A stretch of 64,000 nucleotides of DNA from NCBI RefSeq assembly GCF_030269645.1, contig NZ_BSTR01000003.1, positions 1 through 64,000 of the forward strand, written 5' to 3'. Shown in pieces: positions 57,101 through 63,704 of this stretch; position 1 is the first letter of the stretch; the number at the start of each line of letters is the position of its first letter. Both the position numbers and the translations under genes were made by a program. The notes beneath the pieces are model-generated. The model worked only from the letters and a program-made list of their open reading frames with translations. It was not told the origin of the DNA and made no database searches. This DNA is from Actinokineospora sp. NBRC 105648 (GTDB lineage Bacteria; Actinomycetota; Actinomycetes; Mycobacteriales; Pseudonocardiaceae).

Positions 57101-58896
57101 GCACCGGCATCCCGGGGGTGACCGTGACCCTGGTCGGCCCCGGTGGCGGGGTCGCCACCACCACGGGTCCGGACGGCACGTTCTCCTTCACCGACCTGGC
57201 GCCGGGGACCTACGCGGTCATCGAGACCCAGCCCGACGGCTACGGCGACGGGCCGGACACCGCGGGCACCGGCGGCGGCGACGCCACGGTCAGCGACGTC
57301 ATCTTCGACATCCCGGTCACCTCGGGGAGCACGCTCACCGGGTACGTCTTCGCCGAGACCCGCGGGTCGCTGGCGGGCCTGGTGTTCGAGGACCGCGACG
57401 GCAACGGCACCCAGGAAGCCGGGGAGCCGGGCATCCCGGGGGTGACGGTGAACCTCACCGGCACCGACGCGCTCGGCAGGCCGGTCACCGCCACCACGAC
57501 AAGCGGGGCCGACGGCACGTACACGTTCACCGGCCTGGTCGGCGGCACCTACGCCATCACCGAGGTCCAGCCGGCCGGCTACGCCGACGGCATCGACACC
57601 CCGGGCACCGGGGGCGGCACGCTCAGCCCGCCGGACACCATCACCGACATCACCCTGCTGGCCGGGGACGGCATCACCGGCTACACCTTCGCCGAGCTGA
57701 CCGGGGCGATCACCGGCACCGTCTTCATCGACCTCGACAGCGACGGCGTCATCGACCCGGGCGAGCCGGGCAGGCTCGCGGGCGTCACCGTGATCCTGCG
57801 GGACCCGGCCGGTGTGGAGATCACCCGCACCACCACCGACGCCAACGGCGGCTACACCTTCGCCAACCAGCGGGCGGGCGACTACATCATCGAGGAGCTG
57901 CAGCCCGACGGTTACGGCTCCACCACCCCGAACTCGGTGCCGATCACCCTCAACCCGGCGGACGGCGCCACGGTCAACTTCGGCGACCAGCTCGGCCTGA
58001 TCGGCGACCTGGTCTTCGATGACCTGAACTTCAACGGCATCCAGGACCCGGGTGAGCTCGGGGTCGGTGGAGTGGTCGTGATCCTCTACGACGCCGACGG
58101 TGTGGAGATCACCCGCACCACCACCGACACCAACGGCGGCTACCGGTTCACCGGCCTGACCGCGGGCACCTACGTGATCGGCCTGGAGGTCCCCGACGGT
58201 GCGGCGTTGACCAAGCCCGGCCAAGGCACCGACCGGGCGGTCGACTCCGACGTGGACTGGCTCACCGGCCTCAGCGCCCCCGTCGCGATCACCCTGACCG
58301 GCGGGCAGATCAGCCAACGCACCGATGTGGACGCCGGCCTCGTCGACCGGGTGGTCGACCTCGGCATCACCCTCACCGTCGACAAACCACAGGCCACCAT
58401 CGGCGACACCGTGGTCTTCACCGAGACCGTCACCAACACCGGCACCGTCCCGGTCAAGGGCGCCACCACCACCATCACCATCCCGACCGGACTCGCCATC
58501 GGCACGGCCACCGGCCAGGGCTGGGAGTGCACCACGGCGGGGCAGGTCCTCACCTGCACCACCGACACCCTGACCCTGCCGGGCGAGTCGCTGCCGCCGA
58601 TCACGGTGACCACCCACGCCACCCAGCAGATCCCGACCACCGAGGTCGTGGCCACCGTGTCCCCAGTGGACGGCACACCCGACGACAACCCCGACAACGA
58701 CCGCGCCGTCGTCACCGTCACCGTCACCGTCACCCCGATCCCGGCGCCCCCGCGGCCGGTACCGCCCGCACCCCGACCCCCGCTGGCCTGGACCGGCTCC
58801 AACCTGCAACCCCTGCTCCTAGGCGGACTCCTCCTGCTGATGCTCGGCGGCGGATTCCTCCTCATCGGGCGCAAGCGAGGTCGCCGGACCGAATGA
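48187..58896 (+). CDS. giant cell-wall-anchored protein with 26 SdrD-B-like repeat modules and LAWTG sorting signal
   Basis: 3569 residues. ATG 48187 with GGGGAG upstream; signal peptide ends near SPAQA. Residues about 36-400 form a unique N-terminal domain (LNYDQELYGDFLQAGNGNSRCP ... VYKYNDANVNAPAKREVFVYDGHV) that may be the binding head. Two DUF11-like units follow (about 400-595), then 26 SdrD-B/Cna-B-like modules (595-3390), a third DUF11-like unit, a Pro-rich wall-spanning stretch, LAWTG (3533-3537), one membrane helix and RKRGRRTE. LAxTG is the site used by class E sortases; no sortase gene is nearby. Likely a long Ca2+-stiffened surface stalk for adhesion. A terminator hairpin follows. 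Confidence 0.93.
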   Translation: MVKGSALRRGLAAALAAVTAAAGIVVLTTSPAQAAVVRPFTLNYDQELYGDFLQAGNGNSRCPSPTDPVDPFGEPIATCATSQARTYTAATGINDSYYMRWADVDSSAATYNSSTASITIPTGATVDFARLNWAGDTGTIRLADGTVSALPGCNTRQFLAGAGSSNLPAGTPESTSVRLSVGAGAAAAVAPQVISRDALANVPASQPQFYTAYANVTARFAGATTGVPQTITLGNVWTPEGFGCFAGWSLVVVYKYNDANVNAPAKREVFVYDGHVRQSSVDPATTITINGFRVGAAGTRAGLTAYEGDFNIAGDQFSANGTALAEPLSGSATTNYFVSNGQNALSPAVANNMSVDSKQFAVPPIPVGATSANLTFSTSGDTYLAENLVLSVPIPSLDITKSLVGTGPFRPGQPVTYQITVVSPGGSAAVNVAVADPVVSDCDRAIGNLAADVPVTYTCTGPAPADDFTQTATVTGVNPFGDPMSDAASLDVVVINPAIDIAKTADAASYAAGQTITFTITVHNEGDTALTGVVVSDPVTPSCNRTIGLLGIGDTTTYTCTATAPIAGDANTATVTATDPLNGTITDSATAQAPTVGAVSGRVFADRNNNGVFDAADGDTGIGGVTVTLTGTTAGGAPVNLTTTSAPDGTYSFAAVAAGVYTVTETQPPAFDDGIDTPGTNAVVAGNDSFTLTLAGGVSSTDNNFAELNTSSLAGSVYVDADGSGVRDGGEAGIGGVSVALTGTDTAGNAVNLTTTTAADGSYTFPALRPGTYAVAETQPAGYTDGIDAVGSAGGTLTPPDSITAISLPVRTNATGYTFGEFVGASLAGTVVDDAGNPIPGVVITLTGPGGPATATTSATGDYSFTGLPPGTYSLSEAQPAGYGDGPETAGTAGGSTAVNDVISGITLASGATATGYVFAEDRGSLTGAVYEDLDNDGAQDPGEPGIPGVSVALTGTDNAGNPVNVTTTTGPDGGYSFTGLLGGAYTVTETQPVGFLDGKDAAGTAGGVLTPPDSVTQIDLDPGEDGTGYLFGELSGASLAGRVADDGGNGIPGTTVTLTGTDDNGNPVLLTTTTDLTGAYTFTGLRPGTYAVTETQPAGYGDGPDTPGSAGGDASVNDVISGIVLGSGTTATGYLFAEDRGSLSGVVYVDVNNNGLQDPGEAGIPGATVTLTGTDALGNAVNLSTTSAADGSYSFADLIGGTYTVTETQAAGYADGIDTPGTSGGTATPPDSITAITLAGGVDATGYLFGEFVTGSIAGRVVDDGGNGIGGATVVLTGPGGPITVLTGPDGSYTFPNLAPGTYTVTETQPAGYGDGPDTPGSLGGDASVNDVISGIVLPSGGAATGYVFAEERGSLAGVVFDDTNGNGAQDPGEPGIGGVSVTLSGTDALGTPVNIVVTSAPDGSYLFSDLVGGTYTVTEAQPAGYADGVDTPGTSGGTATPPDSITEIALAGGVDATGYTFAEYRASSLAGRVVDDGGNGIAGVTVVLTGPGAPITVTTGPDGSYSFPSLPPGTYTITETQPVGYGDGPDTAGNAGGDVANDVFSNIVLNSGTDGTGYTFAEERGSLAGVVFDDTNNNGAQDPGEPGIGGVSVTLSGADALGTPVNTTVTSGPNGAYTFPNLVGGTYTVTEAQPAGYVDGTDTAGTSGGTVTPPDSITEIALAGGVDATGYTFAEYRASSLAGRVVDDGGNGIPNVTITLTGPGAPITVTTGPDGTYTFPNLPPGTYTITETQPAGYGDGPDTAGSAGGTAGNDVFSNIVVGSGTDGTGYQFAEDRGSLAGVVFDDTNNNGAQDPGEPGIGGVSVTLSGTDAQGNAVNTVVTSAVDGSYLFSDLVGGTYTVTEAQPAGYVDGTDTAGSSGGTLTPPDSITAIDLDGGVDATGYTFGEYRASSLAGRVVDDGGNGIPGVTITLTGPGAPITITTGPDGSYSFPNLPPGTYTITETQPAGYGDGPDTAGTAGGTVGPDVFTGIVVGSGTDGTGYEFAEDRGSLAGVVFDDTNNNGTQDPGEPGIGGVSVTLSGTDAQGNVVNTTVTSAPNGAYTFPNLVGGVYTVTETQPAGYVDGTDTAGSSGGTLTPPDSITAIDLDGGADATGYTFGEYRASTLSGQVVDDGGNGIANVLVVLTGPGGPISALTGPDGTYSFPNLAPSTYTITETQPAGYGDGPDTAGTAGGDVANDVFSNIVVGSGTTGTGYQFAEDRGSLAGVVFDDTNGNGAQDPGEPGIGGVSVTLSGTDAQGNTVNTVVTSAVDGSYLFSDLVGGTYTVTEAQPAGYADGIETAGTSGGTPTPPDSITAIDLDGGVDATGYTFAEYRASSLSGRVVDEAGNGIPGATLVLTGPGAPITITTGPDGTYSFPNLPPGTYTITETQPAGYGDGPDTPGSAGGDASLNDVISGIVVSSGTDGTGYEFAEKRGSLAGVVFDDTNDNGTQDPGEPGISGVSVTLSGADVTGAPVNTTVTSGANGAYTFPTLIGGTYTITEAQPAGYVDGTDTAGTAGGTVTPPDSITEITLDGGVDGTGYTFGEYRASVLSGRVVDDGGNGIPGVTLVLTGPGAPITITTGPDGSYSFPNLPPGTYTITETQPAGYGDGPDTPGSAGGDASVNDVISGIVIGSGTTGTGYTFAEDRGSVSGAVFQDLNNNGVRDGGEPGIGGVTVTLTGTDAVGNPVNRVVTSAPDGGYTFADLVGGLYTVTETQPAGFLDGTDAAGTSGGLPVPPDSITAITLTGGADGAGYTFGELPASSLSGRVVDDGGNPIAGVTLVLSGTDDNGNPVSVTVTTNPDGTYAFPGLRPGTYTITETQPAGYGDGPDTPGSAGGDASVNDVISEIVITPGTAGTGYEFAEERGSLAGVVFDDTNNNGTQDPGEPGIAGAGVTLTGTDAQGNPVNTTVTSAPDGTYTFPNLVGGTYTITETQPAGYADGTDTAGSEGGTPTPPDSITEIALPGGVDATGYTFGEFRVSTFAGRVVDDAGTGIPGVTVTLVGPGGGVATTTGPDGTFSFTDLAPGTYAVIETQPDGYGDGPDTAGTGGGDATVSDVIFDIPVTSGSTLTGYVFAETRGSLAGLVFEDRDGNGTQEAGEPGIPGVTVNLTGTDALGRPVTATTTSGADGTYTFTGLVGGTYAITEVQPAGYADGIDTPGTGGGTLSPPDTITDITLLAGDGITGYTFAELTGAITGTVFIDLDSDGVIDPGEPGRLAGVTVILRDPAGVEITRTTTDANGGYTFANQRAGDYIIEELQPDGYGSTTPNSVPITLNPADGATVNFGDQLGLIGDLVFDDLNFNGIQDPGELGVGGVVVILYDADGVEITRTTTDTNGGYRFTGLTAGTYVIGLEVPDGAALTKPGQGTDRAVDSDVDWLTGLSAPVAITLTGGQISQRTDVDAGLVDRVVDLGITLTVDKPQATIGDTVVFTETVTNTGTVPVKGATTTITIPTGLAIGTATGQGWECTTAGQVLTCTTDTLTLPGESLPPITVTTHATQQIPTTEVVATVSPVDGTPDDNPDNDRAVVTVTVTVTPIPAPPRPVPPAPRPPLAWTGSNLQPLLLGGLLLLMLGGGFLLIGRKRGRRTE
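49972..58350 (+). repeat. DNA repeats encoding alternating A and B modules
   Basis: From about 50317 the modules alternate strictly. A modules (about 113 residues) begin SLAGVVFDDTNNNGAQDPGE, a calcium-loop pattern, and end TGYTF(A/G)EYRAS. B modules (about 98 residues) begin SLAGRVVDDGGNGI, lack the D-x-N-x-NG loop and contain TITETQPAGYGDGPDT. One A+B pair is about 630 bp. The central pairs (52.2-56.0 kb) are nearly identical at DNA level over long blocks, for example GTGGTCTTCGACGACACGAA; the outer ones are diverged. The last two modules (57.7-58.35 kb) are of a different, shorter type. Confidence 0.9.
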
Positions 58897-58942
58897 CGAC
58901 CGGACCGCGACTCGAGCACCCCGCTCGGTAGCCGCGGTCAGT

Positions 58943-58981
58943 GAAAGGCCCGCCTGGTCACCACGACCAGGCGGGCCTTTC
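58943..58981. terminator. bidirectional terminator
   Basis: A perfect 17-bp stem (58943-58959 with 58965-58981; GAAAGGCCCGCCTGGTC arm, 5-nt loop) between the convergent giant-protein gene and the membrane-protein gene whose stop is 3 nt away. The A-rich left and T-containing right sides let it work in both directions. Confidence 0.88.
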
Positions 58982-58983
58982 CG

Positions 58984-59571
58984 CTACACGGGGAGAGCCC
59001 GCGCGGCGGCGAGCACCGGGCCGTTGGTGAAGACGAGCGTGGAGGCCTCGCCCTCGCCGCCGACCAGGACGTTGCCCTCGCGGATCTCGTAAGGGATCTT
59101 CAGGTTGACCGGGGCGGTGGTGGCGAGCCGGAGCTTGCGGTTGTCCGCGAGGTCGACCAGCACAACGTGCGCCGCCGCCGGATCGACCCGCGCGACACCG
59201 GGCGTCCAGCCGAAGTGGCCCACCGACTCCGCGCGGGCGCTCCAGCGGACCCGGCCGACGGCGCCGGTGACCACCAGCATCAAGCCCGCCGCGATGAGCA
59301 ACGAGCCCACGGGCAGCACGAACGAGGGCGCGTCCAGGTACGACCCCCACAGCGCGGGCGAGATCACGTAGATGAACACGAGCAGGACCGCCAGCAGCAC
59401 CACTCCGACGATCGCCGAGACCAGCCCGCGCTTGCGCAGTCGGGCGACCGCCTCGGTCGCCACCTCGACCGGCACCACGTGGTTGCCGGGCCCGGTGAGA
59501 TCGTCCTGGCCGCGTATCGCCACCGATCTCGAGGTCAGCCTGCAGATCTCGCTGATTCCCACCTCGCGCAC
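58984..59571 (-). CDS. membrane protein, two helices, with soluble C-terminal domain
   Basis: 195 residues. Helices VSAIVGVVLLAVLLVFIYVIS and FVLPVGSLLIAAGLMLVVTGAVG are followed by an approximately 80-residue domain (HVVLVDLADNRKLRLATTAPVNLKIPYEIREGNVLVGGEGEASTLVFTNGPVLAAARALPV) rich in beta strands. Family not recognised. ATG at 59571; the stop abuts the bidirectional terminator. Confidence 0.72.
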   Translation of the reverse strand: MREVGISEICRLTSRSVAIRGQDDLTGPGNHVVPVEVATEAVARLRKRGLVSAIVGVVLLAVLLVFIYVISPALWGSYLDAPSFVLPVGSLLIAAGLMLVVTGAVGRVRWSARAESVGHFGWTPGVARVDPAAAHVVLVDLADNRKLRLATTAPVNLKIPYEIREGNVLVGGEGEASTLVFTNGPVLAAARALPV

Positions 59572-59732
59572 GTGCTCGCTCCCTCGCCCGACGACCGATG
59601 CCGGTCATGATCGGTGGTCGTCGGCGGGCGCCGGACCGGAATCGCGCGGAATGCCCTCAACGGCCCAAGGAACGACACGGCCGGTGTGCGCCGAACTCGT
59701 CGAGGCAGGCATACGCGCGGACCCGTGCGGAA

Positions 59733-59763
59733 GGGGCGGGCGCGGGTGATCCGCGCCCGCCCC
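59733..59763 (-). terminator. terminator-like hairpin and adjacent 16-bp tandem repeat
   Basis: GGGGCGGGCGCGG (59733-59745) pairs perfectly with 59751-59763 (13 bp, 5-nt loop), just past the stop of the secreted-protein gene at 59792. Between them GTCGGTGGGTCAGGTC is repeated head to tail (59767-59782, 59783-59798), overlapping the stop codon. The remaining 59572-59732 shows nothing. Confidence 0.65.
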
Positions 59764-59791
59764 GGGGTCGGTGGGTCAGGTCGTCGGTGGG

Positions 59792-60328
59792 TCAGGTCGA
59801 GGTGATGGCGATGGTCACCGGGCCGGAGGCCGTGGTCAGGCCCTGCGCGCCCAGGCAGGTCAGCGGGTTGGTGAGCAGCCCGTTCACGGTGACCGTCACG
59901 CCGTCGCCGCGGAACTTGCCCGAGAGCACGACGCCGTTGAGCACGTCGGAGGTGAGGCCCGCCAGGACGGTGCGGGTGCGGTTGAAGAAGAACGTCGTGG
60001 TCTCGCCGGTGTTCCAGGTGATCGTCTGGGTGCCGTTGCCCGCCGCCCCGAGGCTGAGGCAGGACAGCAGGCCCAGTCCGCTGCTGAAGCTCGTCGCGGA
60101 CTTGACGGCGGGGTCGGTCTGCGAGGTGCACACCCCGAGCACGTGGGACTGGCTGACCAGCGTGGCGCGCTCGGTGAGCAGGAGCAGACCGGGGGAGTAC
60201 CCCGTGGCGGTGGTGCCGGTGCAGGTGGCGTCGAGGGTGGCCGCGCCGGCCACGGGTGCGGTGAACACCAGGAATCCGGAGAGCAGGGCCGCTACGGCGG
60301 CAAACAGGCGAAGTCTCATACCCCTCAC
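59792..60328 (-). CDS. secreted protein of unknown function
   Basis: 178 residues (GTG 60328; ATG 60319 is an in-frame alternative). Signal peptide ends near APVAGA. The mature part has three or four Cys (CTGTTATGYSPG, GVCTSQTD, LLSCLSLGAAGNGTQTITWNTGETTTF, LTCLGAQGL) and strand-like repeats (FNRTRTVLAGLTSDVLNGVVLSGKFRGDGVTV), a composition common among small beta-rich actinobacterial secreted proteins. Function unknown. Confidence 0.75.
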   Translation of the reverse strand: MRGMRLRLFAAVAALLSGFLVFTAPVAGAATLDATCTGTTATGYSPGLLLLTERATLVSQSHVLGVCTSQTDPAVKSATSFSSGLGLLSCLSLGAAGNGTQTITWNTGETTTFFFNRTRTVLAGLTSDVLNGVVLSGKFRGDGVTVTVNGLLTNPLTCLGAQGLTTASGPVTIAITST

Positions 60329-60673
60329 CTAGCCCCGGCGGGTAGGTGGGCGGCAATCGTTGTCGCCCGTCCACCGGGGCGAATCATCCACCGGTGGGCA
60401 CGGGGACGCTACCGGCCGATCCGGGCACCCGCTCGGTGCGGTCCGCCACACTGTCGGTCGGCACCTTCGAGTGAGTCTCGTCGTTGTGACCGGGCTGGAC
60501 TACCGAGCGCCAGAAGAGCAGCCGACCGCGTTGTCCCGGGGCAGGCCACCCGGTGCGCTGACCTGCCCACGAATGCGTGAACGCGCCACCAAGGCGGGCT
60601 CTCGAACACTTGCCAACGCGGTGACCAACCACCTGGGGCAGCACGCACCCCGGCTTGCGCGAGCCGGGGCTTG
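60329..60673. terminator. gene-free stretch with a terminator-like hairpin at 60650-60669
   Basis: CCCCGGCT-4-AGCCGGGG (60650-60669) starts 4 nt beyond the stop of the SnoaL-like gene on the minus strand and probably ends its transcript. The remaining 60329-60649 includes the promoter side of the secreted-protein gene; overlapping open frames on both strands have no recognisable content. Confidence 0.55.
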
Positions 60674-61150
60674 TCAGCGCGACGTGGCCAACGCTGTGGT
60701 CAGGGCGTCGAGTCGGCCGAAGGCGCGGGCCATGCCCACGTGGTCGCCGTAGTCGCGTGACTCGACGATCACGCCGTCGCGCACCCGGGTCACGAAGACG
60801 CACGGGACCGTGAACGAGCGGCCGTCCACCGATCCGACGTAGCTGAACTCGAAGACGACCACCTCGGGGTCCGCGGTCTCGTGGACCTGGCCCACGGGCT
60901 CGAACCGGTCGGCCCCCCGCGCCCGGGCCGGGCCCGCCGCGAAGTGCTCGCGCAGCTCGGCGCGGGTGCGCAGCGGTGTGTCGCCCAGCGGGGCGAACGG
61001 GTGTCGGACGTCGGTGTGCTCGGCGTACAGGCTCGCCAGCTGGTCGAGCTGCTCCCGCTCCTCCCGGGCGGTGAGGTCGCCCGCGATCAGGCGACAGACC
61101 CCGGCGGCGACGGCGCGGACGACGTCGGTGGGTGTGGACGGCGGTGGCAT
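60674..61150 (-). CDS. SnoaL/NTF2-like protein
   Basis: 158 residues from an ATG with GGAGG upstream. Cone-shaped NTF2-like fold: LASLYAEHTDVRHPFAPLGDTPLRTRAELREHF, EVVVFEFSYVGSVDGRSFTVPCVFVTRVRDGVIVESRDYGDHVGMARAFG. Such proteins are small isomerases, hydrolases or ligand binders; in polyketide pathways they act as cyclases, but no such genes are near. Divergent from a TetR regulator with a long palindrome between them, so it is probably the regulator's target. Confidence 0.85.
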   Translation of the reverse strand: MPPPSTPTDVVRAVAAGVCRLIAGDLTAREEREQLDQLASLYAEHTDVRHPFAPLGDTPLRTRAELREHFAAGPARARGADRFEPVGQVHETADPEVVVFEFSYVGSVDGRSFTVPCVFVTRVRDGVIVESRDYGDHVGMARAFGRLDALTTALATSR

Positions 61151-61171
61151 GGCGGCCTCCAGGTTGATCGG

Positions 61172-61207
61172 AGTCTGGACTCCGGTAACTGTACCGAAGT
61201 CCAGACT
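61172..61207. promoter_or_regulatory. 36-bp TetR operator
   Basis: AGTCTGGACT (61172-61181) and AGTCCAGACT (61198-61207) are perfect inverted repeats, and the match continues inward (CCGGTA / TACCGA, one mismatch) to a 4-nt centre. Lying between the divergent SnoaL-like and tetR genes, 22 nt before the former's ATG, it should control both. Confidence 0.8.
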
Positions 61208-61241
61208 CTGGTTAAACTGCTCGGCGGTGCGAGGAGGTCGG

Positions 61242-61808
61242 GTGCGGCAGGACGCGCGGGACAACCGGGAGCGGATCCTGGGTGCGGCCGAGGAGGTCTT
61301 CGGCGCGCACGGGGCGGCCGGGTCGACCGAGGAGGTGGCCCGGTTGGCCCGGGTCGGCATCGCGACGGTCTTCCGGCACTTCCCGACCAAGGAGGCGTTG
61401 ATCGAGGCGGCGCTGCTGCGGCACTTCGATCACCTCACCGACCGGGCCACCGCCCTCGCCTCGGGTGCGGACCCGGCGGTCGCCTGGCGGACCCTGGTGC
61501 GGGCGATGATCGAGACCGGTGCCACCAAGCTGACGTTGGCCTCGATGCTCACCACACCTGACCACGCCGACCGCGGGGGACTGCCGAACAGCGCCGCCGC
61601 CGCGTCGAACCGGTTGAAGGCCGCGGTCAGCGAGGTGCTCCGCCGGGCGCAGGACGCGGGCGCGGTTCGACCGTCGGTCGCGATCGACGAGGTCTACCTG
61701 TTGATCCGCGGCCTGGCCCAGGTGGCGGCGACAACCGGGGCGCGGCCCGACACCTTGGACCGTGCCATCGACGTCGTGCTCACCGGGCTGTCACTGCCCG
61801 CCCGATGA
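61242..61808 (+). CDS. TetR-family transcriptional regulator
   Basis: 188 residues; GTG 61242 with GAGGAGG upstream. HTH region RERILGAAEEVFGAHGAAGSTEEVARLARVGIATVFRHFPTKEALIEAALLRHF; the C-terminal domain is of the TetR_C_33-like helical type. Usual role: repression of the neighbouring SnoaL-like gene and of itself through the 36-bp palindrome. Ligand unknown. Confidence 0.92.
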   Translation: MRQDARDNRERILGAAEEVFGAHGAAGSTEEVARLARVGIATVFRHFPTKEALIEAALLRHFDHLTDRATALASGADPAVAWRTLVRAMIETGATKLTLASMLTTPDHADRGGLPNSAAAASNRLKAAVSEVLRRAQDAGAVRPSVAIDEVYLLIRGLAQVAATTGARPDTLDRAIDVVLTGLSLPAR

Positions 61809-61885
61809 CAGCCCGGTGACAGTGCTGCCGCGTGTGGCAGTGAAATCCGGTCTCGGCTGGCGGAACGCGCGGCTAGGGTGAGGCC

Positions 61886-62320
61886 ATGGGGTCGGTCAAG
61901 CAGGTTCAGATCACCTTCGACTGCGCGCAACCCGAGCGCGTCGCGCGTTTCTGGTGCGAGGTATTGGGATACGTCTTGCCACCGCCACCGGCGGGATTCG
62001 AGACGTGGGGCGATTTCGATCGTTCGCTGCCGGCTGAGCGGCAAGGGGCGGCGTTCGCCTGCGTCGATCCTTCCGGTGTGGGGCCGCGGTTGTACTTCCA
62101 GCGCGTCCCCGAAGGCAAGGTCGTCAAGAACCGGGTGCACCTCGACGTGCGGGCGGGCACCGGGCTGGTGGGCGCCGAGCGGCTCGCCACTCTCGAGGCG
62201 GAGTGCGCGCGACTGGTCGCGCTCGGGGCGGTGCGCGAGCGACTGCTGCCCGCCGATGACGACAACGAGTCGTGCATCGGCATGCGGGACGTCGAGGGCA
62301 ACGAGTTCTGTCTCGACTGA
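61886..62320 (+). CDS. VOC (glyoxalase-like) protein
   Basis: 144 residues. Glyoxalase-like domain typical of actinobacteria: VQITFDCAQPERVARFWCEVLGYVLPPPPAGF, RLYFQRVPEGKVVKNRVHLDVRAGTG and MRDVEGNEFCLD. The pattern of two repeated beta-alpha-beta units is clear, but metal ligands are only partly conserved (His of NRVHLDV, Glu of GNEFCL). Function unknown. The decayed beta-lactamase gene follows 30 nt later. Confidence 0.85.
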   Translation: MGSVKQVQITFDCAQPERVARFWCEVLGYVLPPPPAGFETWGDFDRSLPAERQGAAFACVDPSGVGPRLYFQRVPEGKVVKNRVHLDVRAGTGLVGAERLATLEAECARLVALGAVRERLLPADDDNESCIGMRDVEGNEFCLD

Positions 62321-62350
62321 GGTGTTGTCGACGGTTGGGGGTTCGCGGGC

Positions 62351-62915
62351 GTGAGCCGGCGGTTGTGTTCTGTGGCAGTGGTGATCGGGGTCGTCGTCGC
62401 GGGGTGTTCGTCCTCGTCGGAGCGCCCTCCGGGCGGGACAGGTGCCTCGCCGTCCAGTCAGGTGGCCACTCCGGCGTCGAGTGCCGCTCCTGTGGTGGAG
62501 GCGGACGATCCCGCGTTGGTGCAGGAGTTCAGGCGGTACGAACGGGACCTCTCCTCGGCCATCCCCGGGAGACCGCCGGGACACCAATACACCTCGGGCC
62601 ATGGCGGGCGCCCTGGGCCGGTTCGCCGTTGGCGCCGCACTGTCCAAAGAGGACCGTTTGGTGTTAGTCGATTGGTTGCGGGACAACACCACCGGCAAGG
62701 GCCTCGTGCGGGCCGGTGTGCCGACGGACTGGGTGGTGGGCGACAAGACCGGCAGCGCCGACCACGGCGGCCGCAACGACATCGCCGTGCTGTGGCCACC
62801 GGGGCGGGAACCGATCGTCATCGCCGTGCTGACCAGCCGGGATCAGGAAGGCGCGGAACGATCCGACGCGCTGGTCGCCGACGCCGCCCGGGCAGTGGCG
62901 GGCGCCTTCGGCTGA
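62351..62915 (+). pseudogene. decayed class A beta-lactamase lipoprotein
   Basis: The start is intact: a GTG and a lipoprotein signal with lipobox VVAGC, then a Ser/Pro-rich linker. After DDPALVQEF the sequence jumps to RRYERDLSSAIPG, which corresponds to the omega loop around Glu166, so about 100 residues including the S-x-x-K and S-D-N active-site motifs are gone. One base is then gained near 62565, because the remainder (DTNTPRAMAGALGRF ... VDWLRDNTTGKGLVRAGVPTDWVVGDKTGSADHGGRNDIAVLW, to 62915) is in another frame. KTG is preserved but the enzyme cannot be active. Confidence 0.85.
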
Positions 62916-63018
62916 GTCCGGCCCGGACGCGCTCGCGGTGGCTGCCACCGGATCGCATCGTCCGGGACGTCGAAGCCCGCTACCGCCCGGAAGGCATCGC
63001 CGAGTGCGGGGGCGTGGC

Positions 63019-63357
63019 TCAGACCCGGACGCAGTTCAGTCCGATCACCTGGGTGCTGAAGCTGTCCTGCGAGGCGTAGCCGCTGAGGTTGGTCAGGGGG
63101 TCGGTGGCGGCGCACTGGGCAATGCCGGGGGCGCCGTTGAAGACCGCCACGGTGACGGTGAAGCTCCCGGTGATGAGGCCGTTCGCGGGAGCCCCACCGG
63201 AGGGCGTGCAGTACTGCGCGGCGAACAACTTCCCGGACAGTTGGGCGACCTGGCAGGCGTAGGCCCGGCTCGTGGTCGTCGCGGCCGCGGGTGACGCCGT
63301 GGCCGCGACCACCGCGGCGCTGAATACGAGTGCAGTCACAATGCGTAGCTTCGCCAT
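63019..63357 (-). CDS. small secreted protein
   Basis: 112 residues; ATG 63357 has AAGGA at the proper distance, whereas the ATG 9 nt earlier does not. Signal peptide ends at TASPAAA. Mature domain of about 85 residues with three or four Cys (YACQVAQLSGKLFAAQYCTPSG, GIAQCAATDPLTN, IGLNCVRV), probably two disulfides. Overall style resembles the secreted protein at 59792-60328. Function unknown. Confidence 0.72.
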   Translation of the reverse strand: MAKLRIVTALVFSAAVVAATASPAAATTTSRAYACQVAQLSGKLFAAQYCTPSGGAPANGLITGSFTVTVAVFNGAPGIAQCAATDPLTNLSGYASQDSFSTQVIGLNCVRV

Positions 63358-63704
63358 GGTGTCCATCCTTGACTCGTGGGTTCGGCTCCAGAAGTAGAGC
63401 AGCGCGGCACAACGCGGACAATAAAGCGAGCCGAACTGCTACTCTATCGAGTGAAATCTCCGACGAACCCGTATCCTCCGCCAAGTATGGCGAACCGGCG
63501 GCCGGAGTGGCCTGGGTGATCAATAACCGCTGGTCCAGGCCGTGCTCGGCGGGCGAGAAAATGATCGAGGACGGCGGCGCGACCCGATCATCTTTAGGGT
63601 GACCGGGTCGGCCTGTCGTTGGCTGCGCTCCACGCGTCCTTCAATTCCCGGAAACCGGTGATTTGAGTGTGGAAATGAATGCCCGAATTGGTTTCCGGCG
63701 CTCG
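63358..63704. other. AT-richer gene-free stretch
   Basis: About 350 bp with lower GC content than the surroundings (for example ATAAAGCGAG and CTACTCTATCGAG near 63420-63450). It should contain the promoter of the small secreted protein. No reading frame with coding character and no strong repeat was found. Confidence 0.5.

Noticed and set aside
49972-58350. Long repeat array considered as CRISPR
   Set aside because: Units are about 630 bp and coding, with protein-level module structure; no 25-40-bp direct repeats with unique spacers and no cas genes.
56728-58809. A 693-codon open frame on the minus strand inside the giant gene
   Set aside because: It mirrors the repeat modules on the other strand, has Gly/Arg/Val-rich low-complexity content and no ribosome site. 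High GC content keeps such frames open.
60384-60803. Open frames on both strands in the stretch before the SnoaL-like gene
   Set aside because: No domain, signal or ribosome site; they overlap each other and the 3' end of a real gene.
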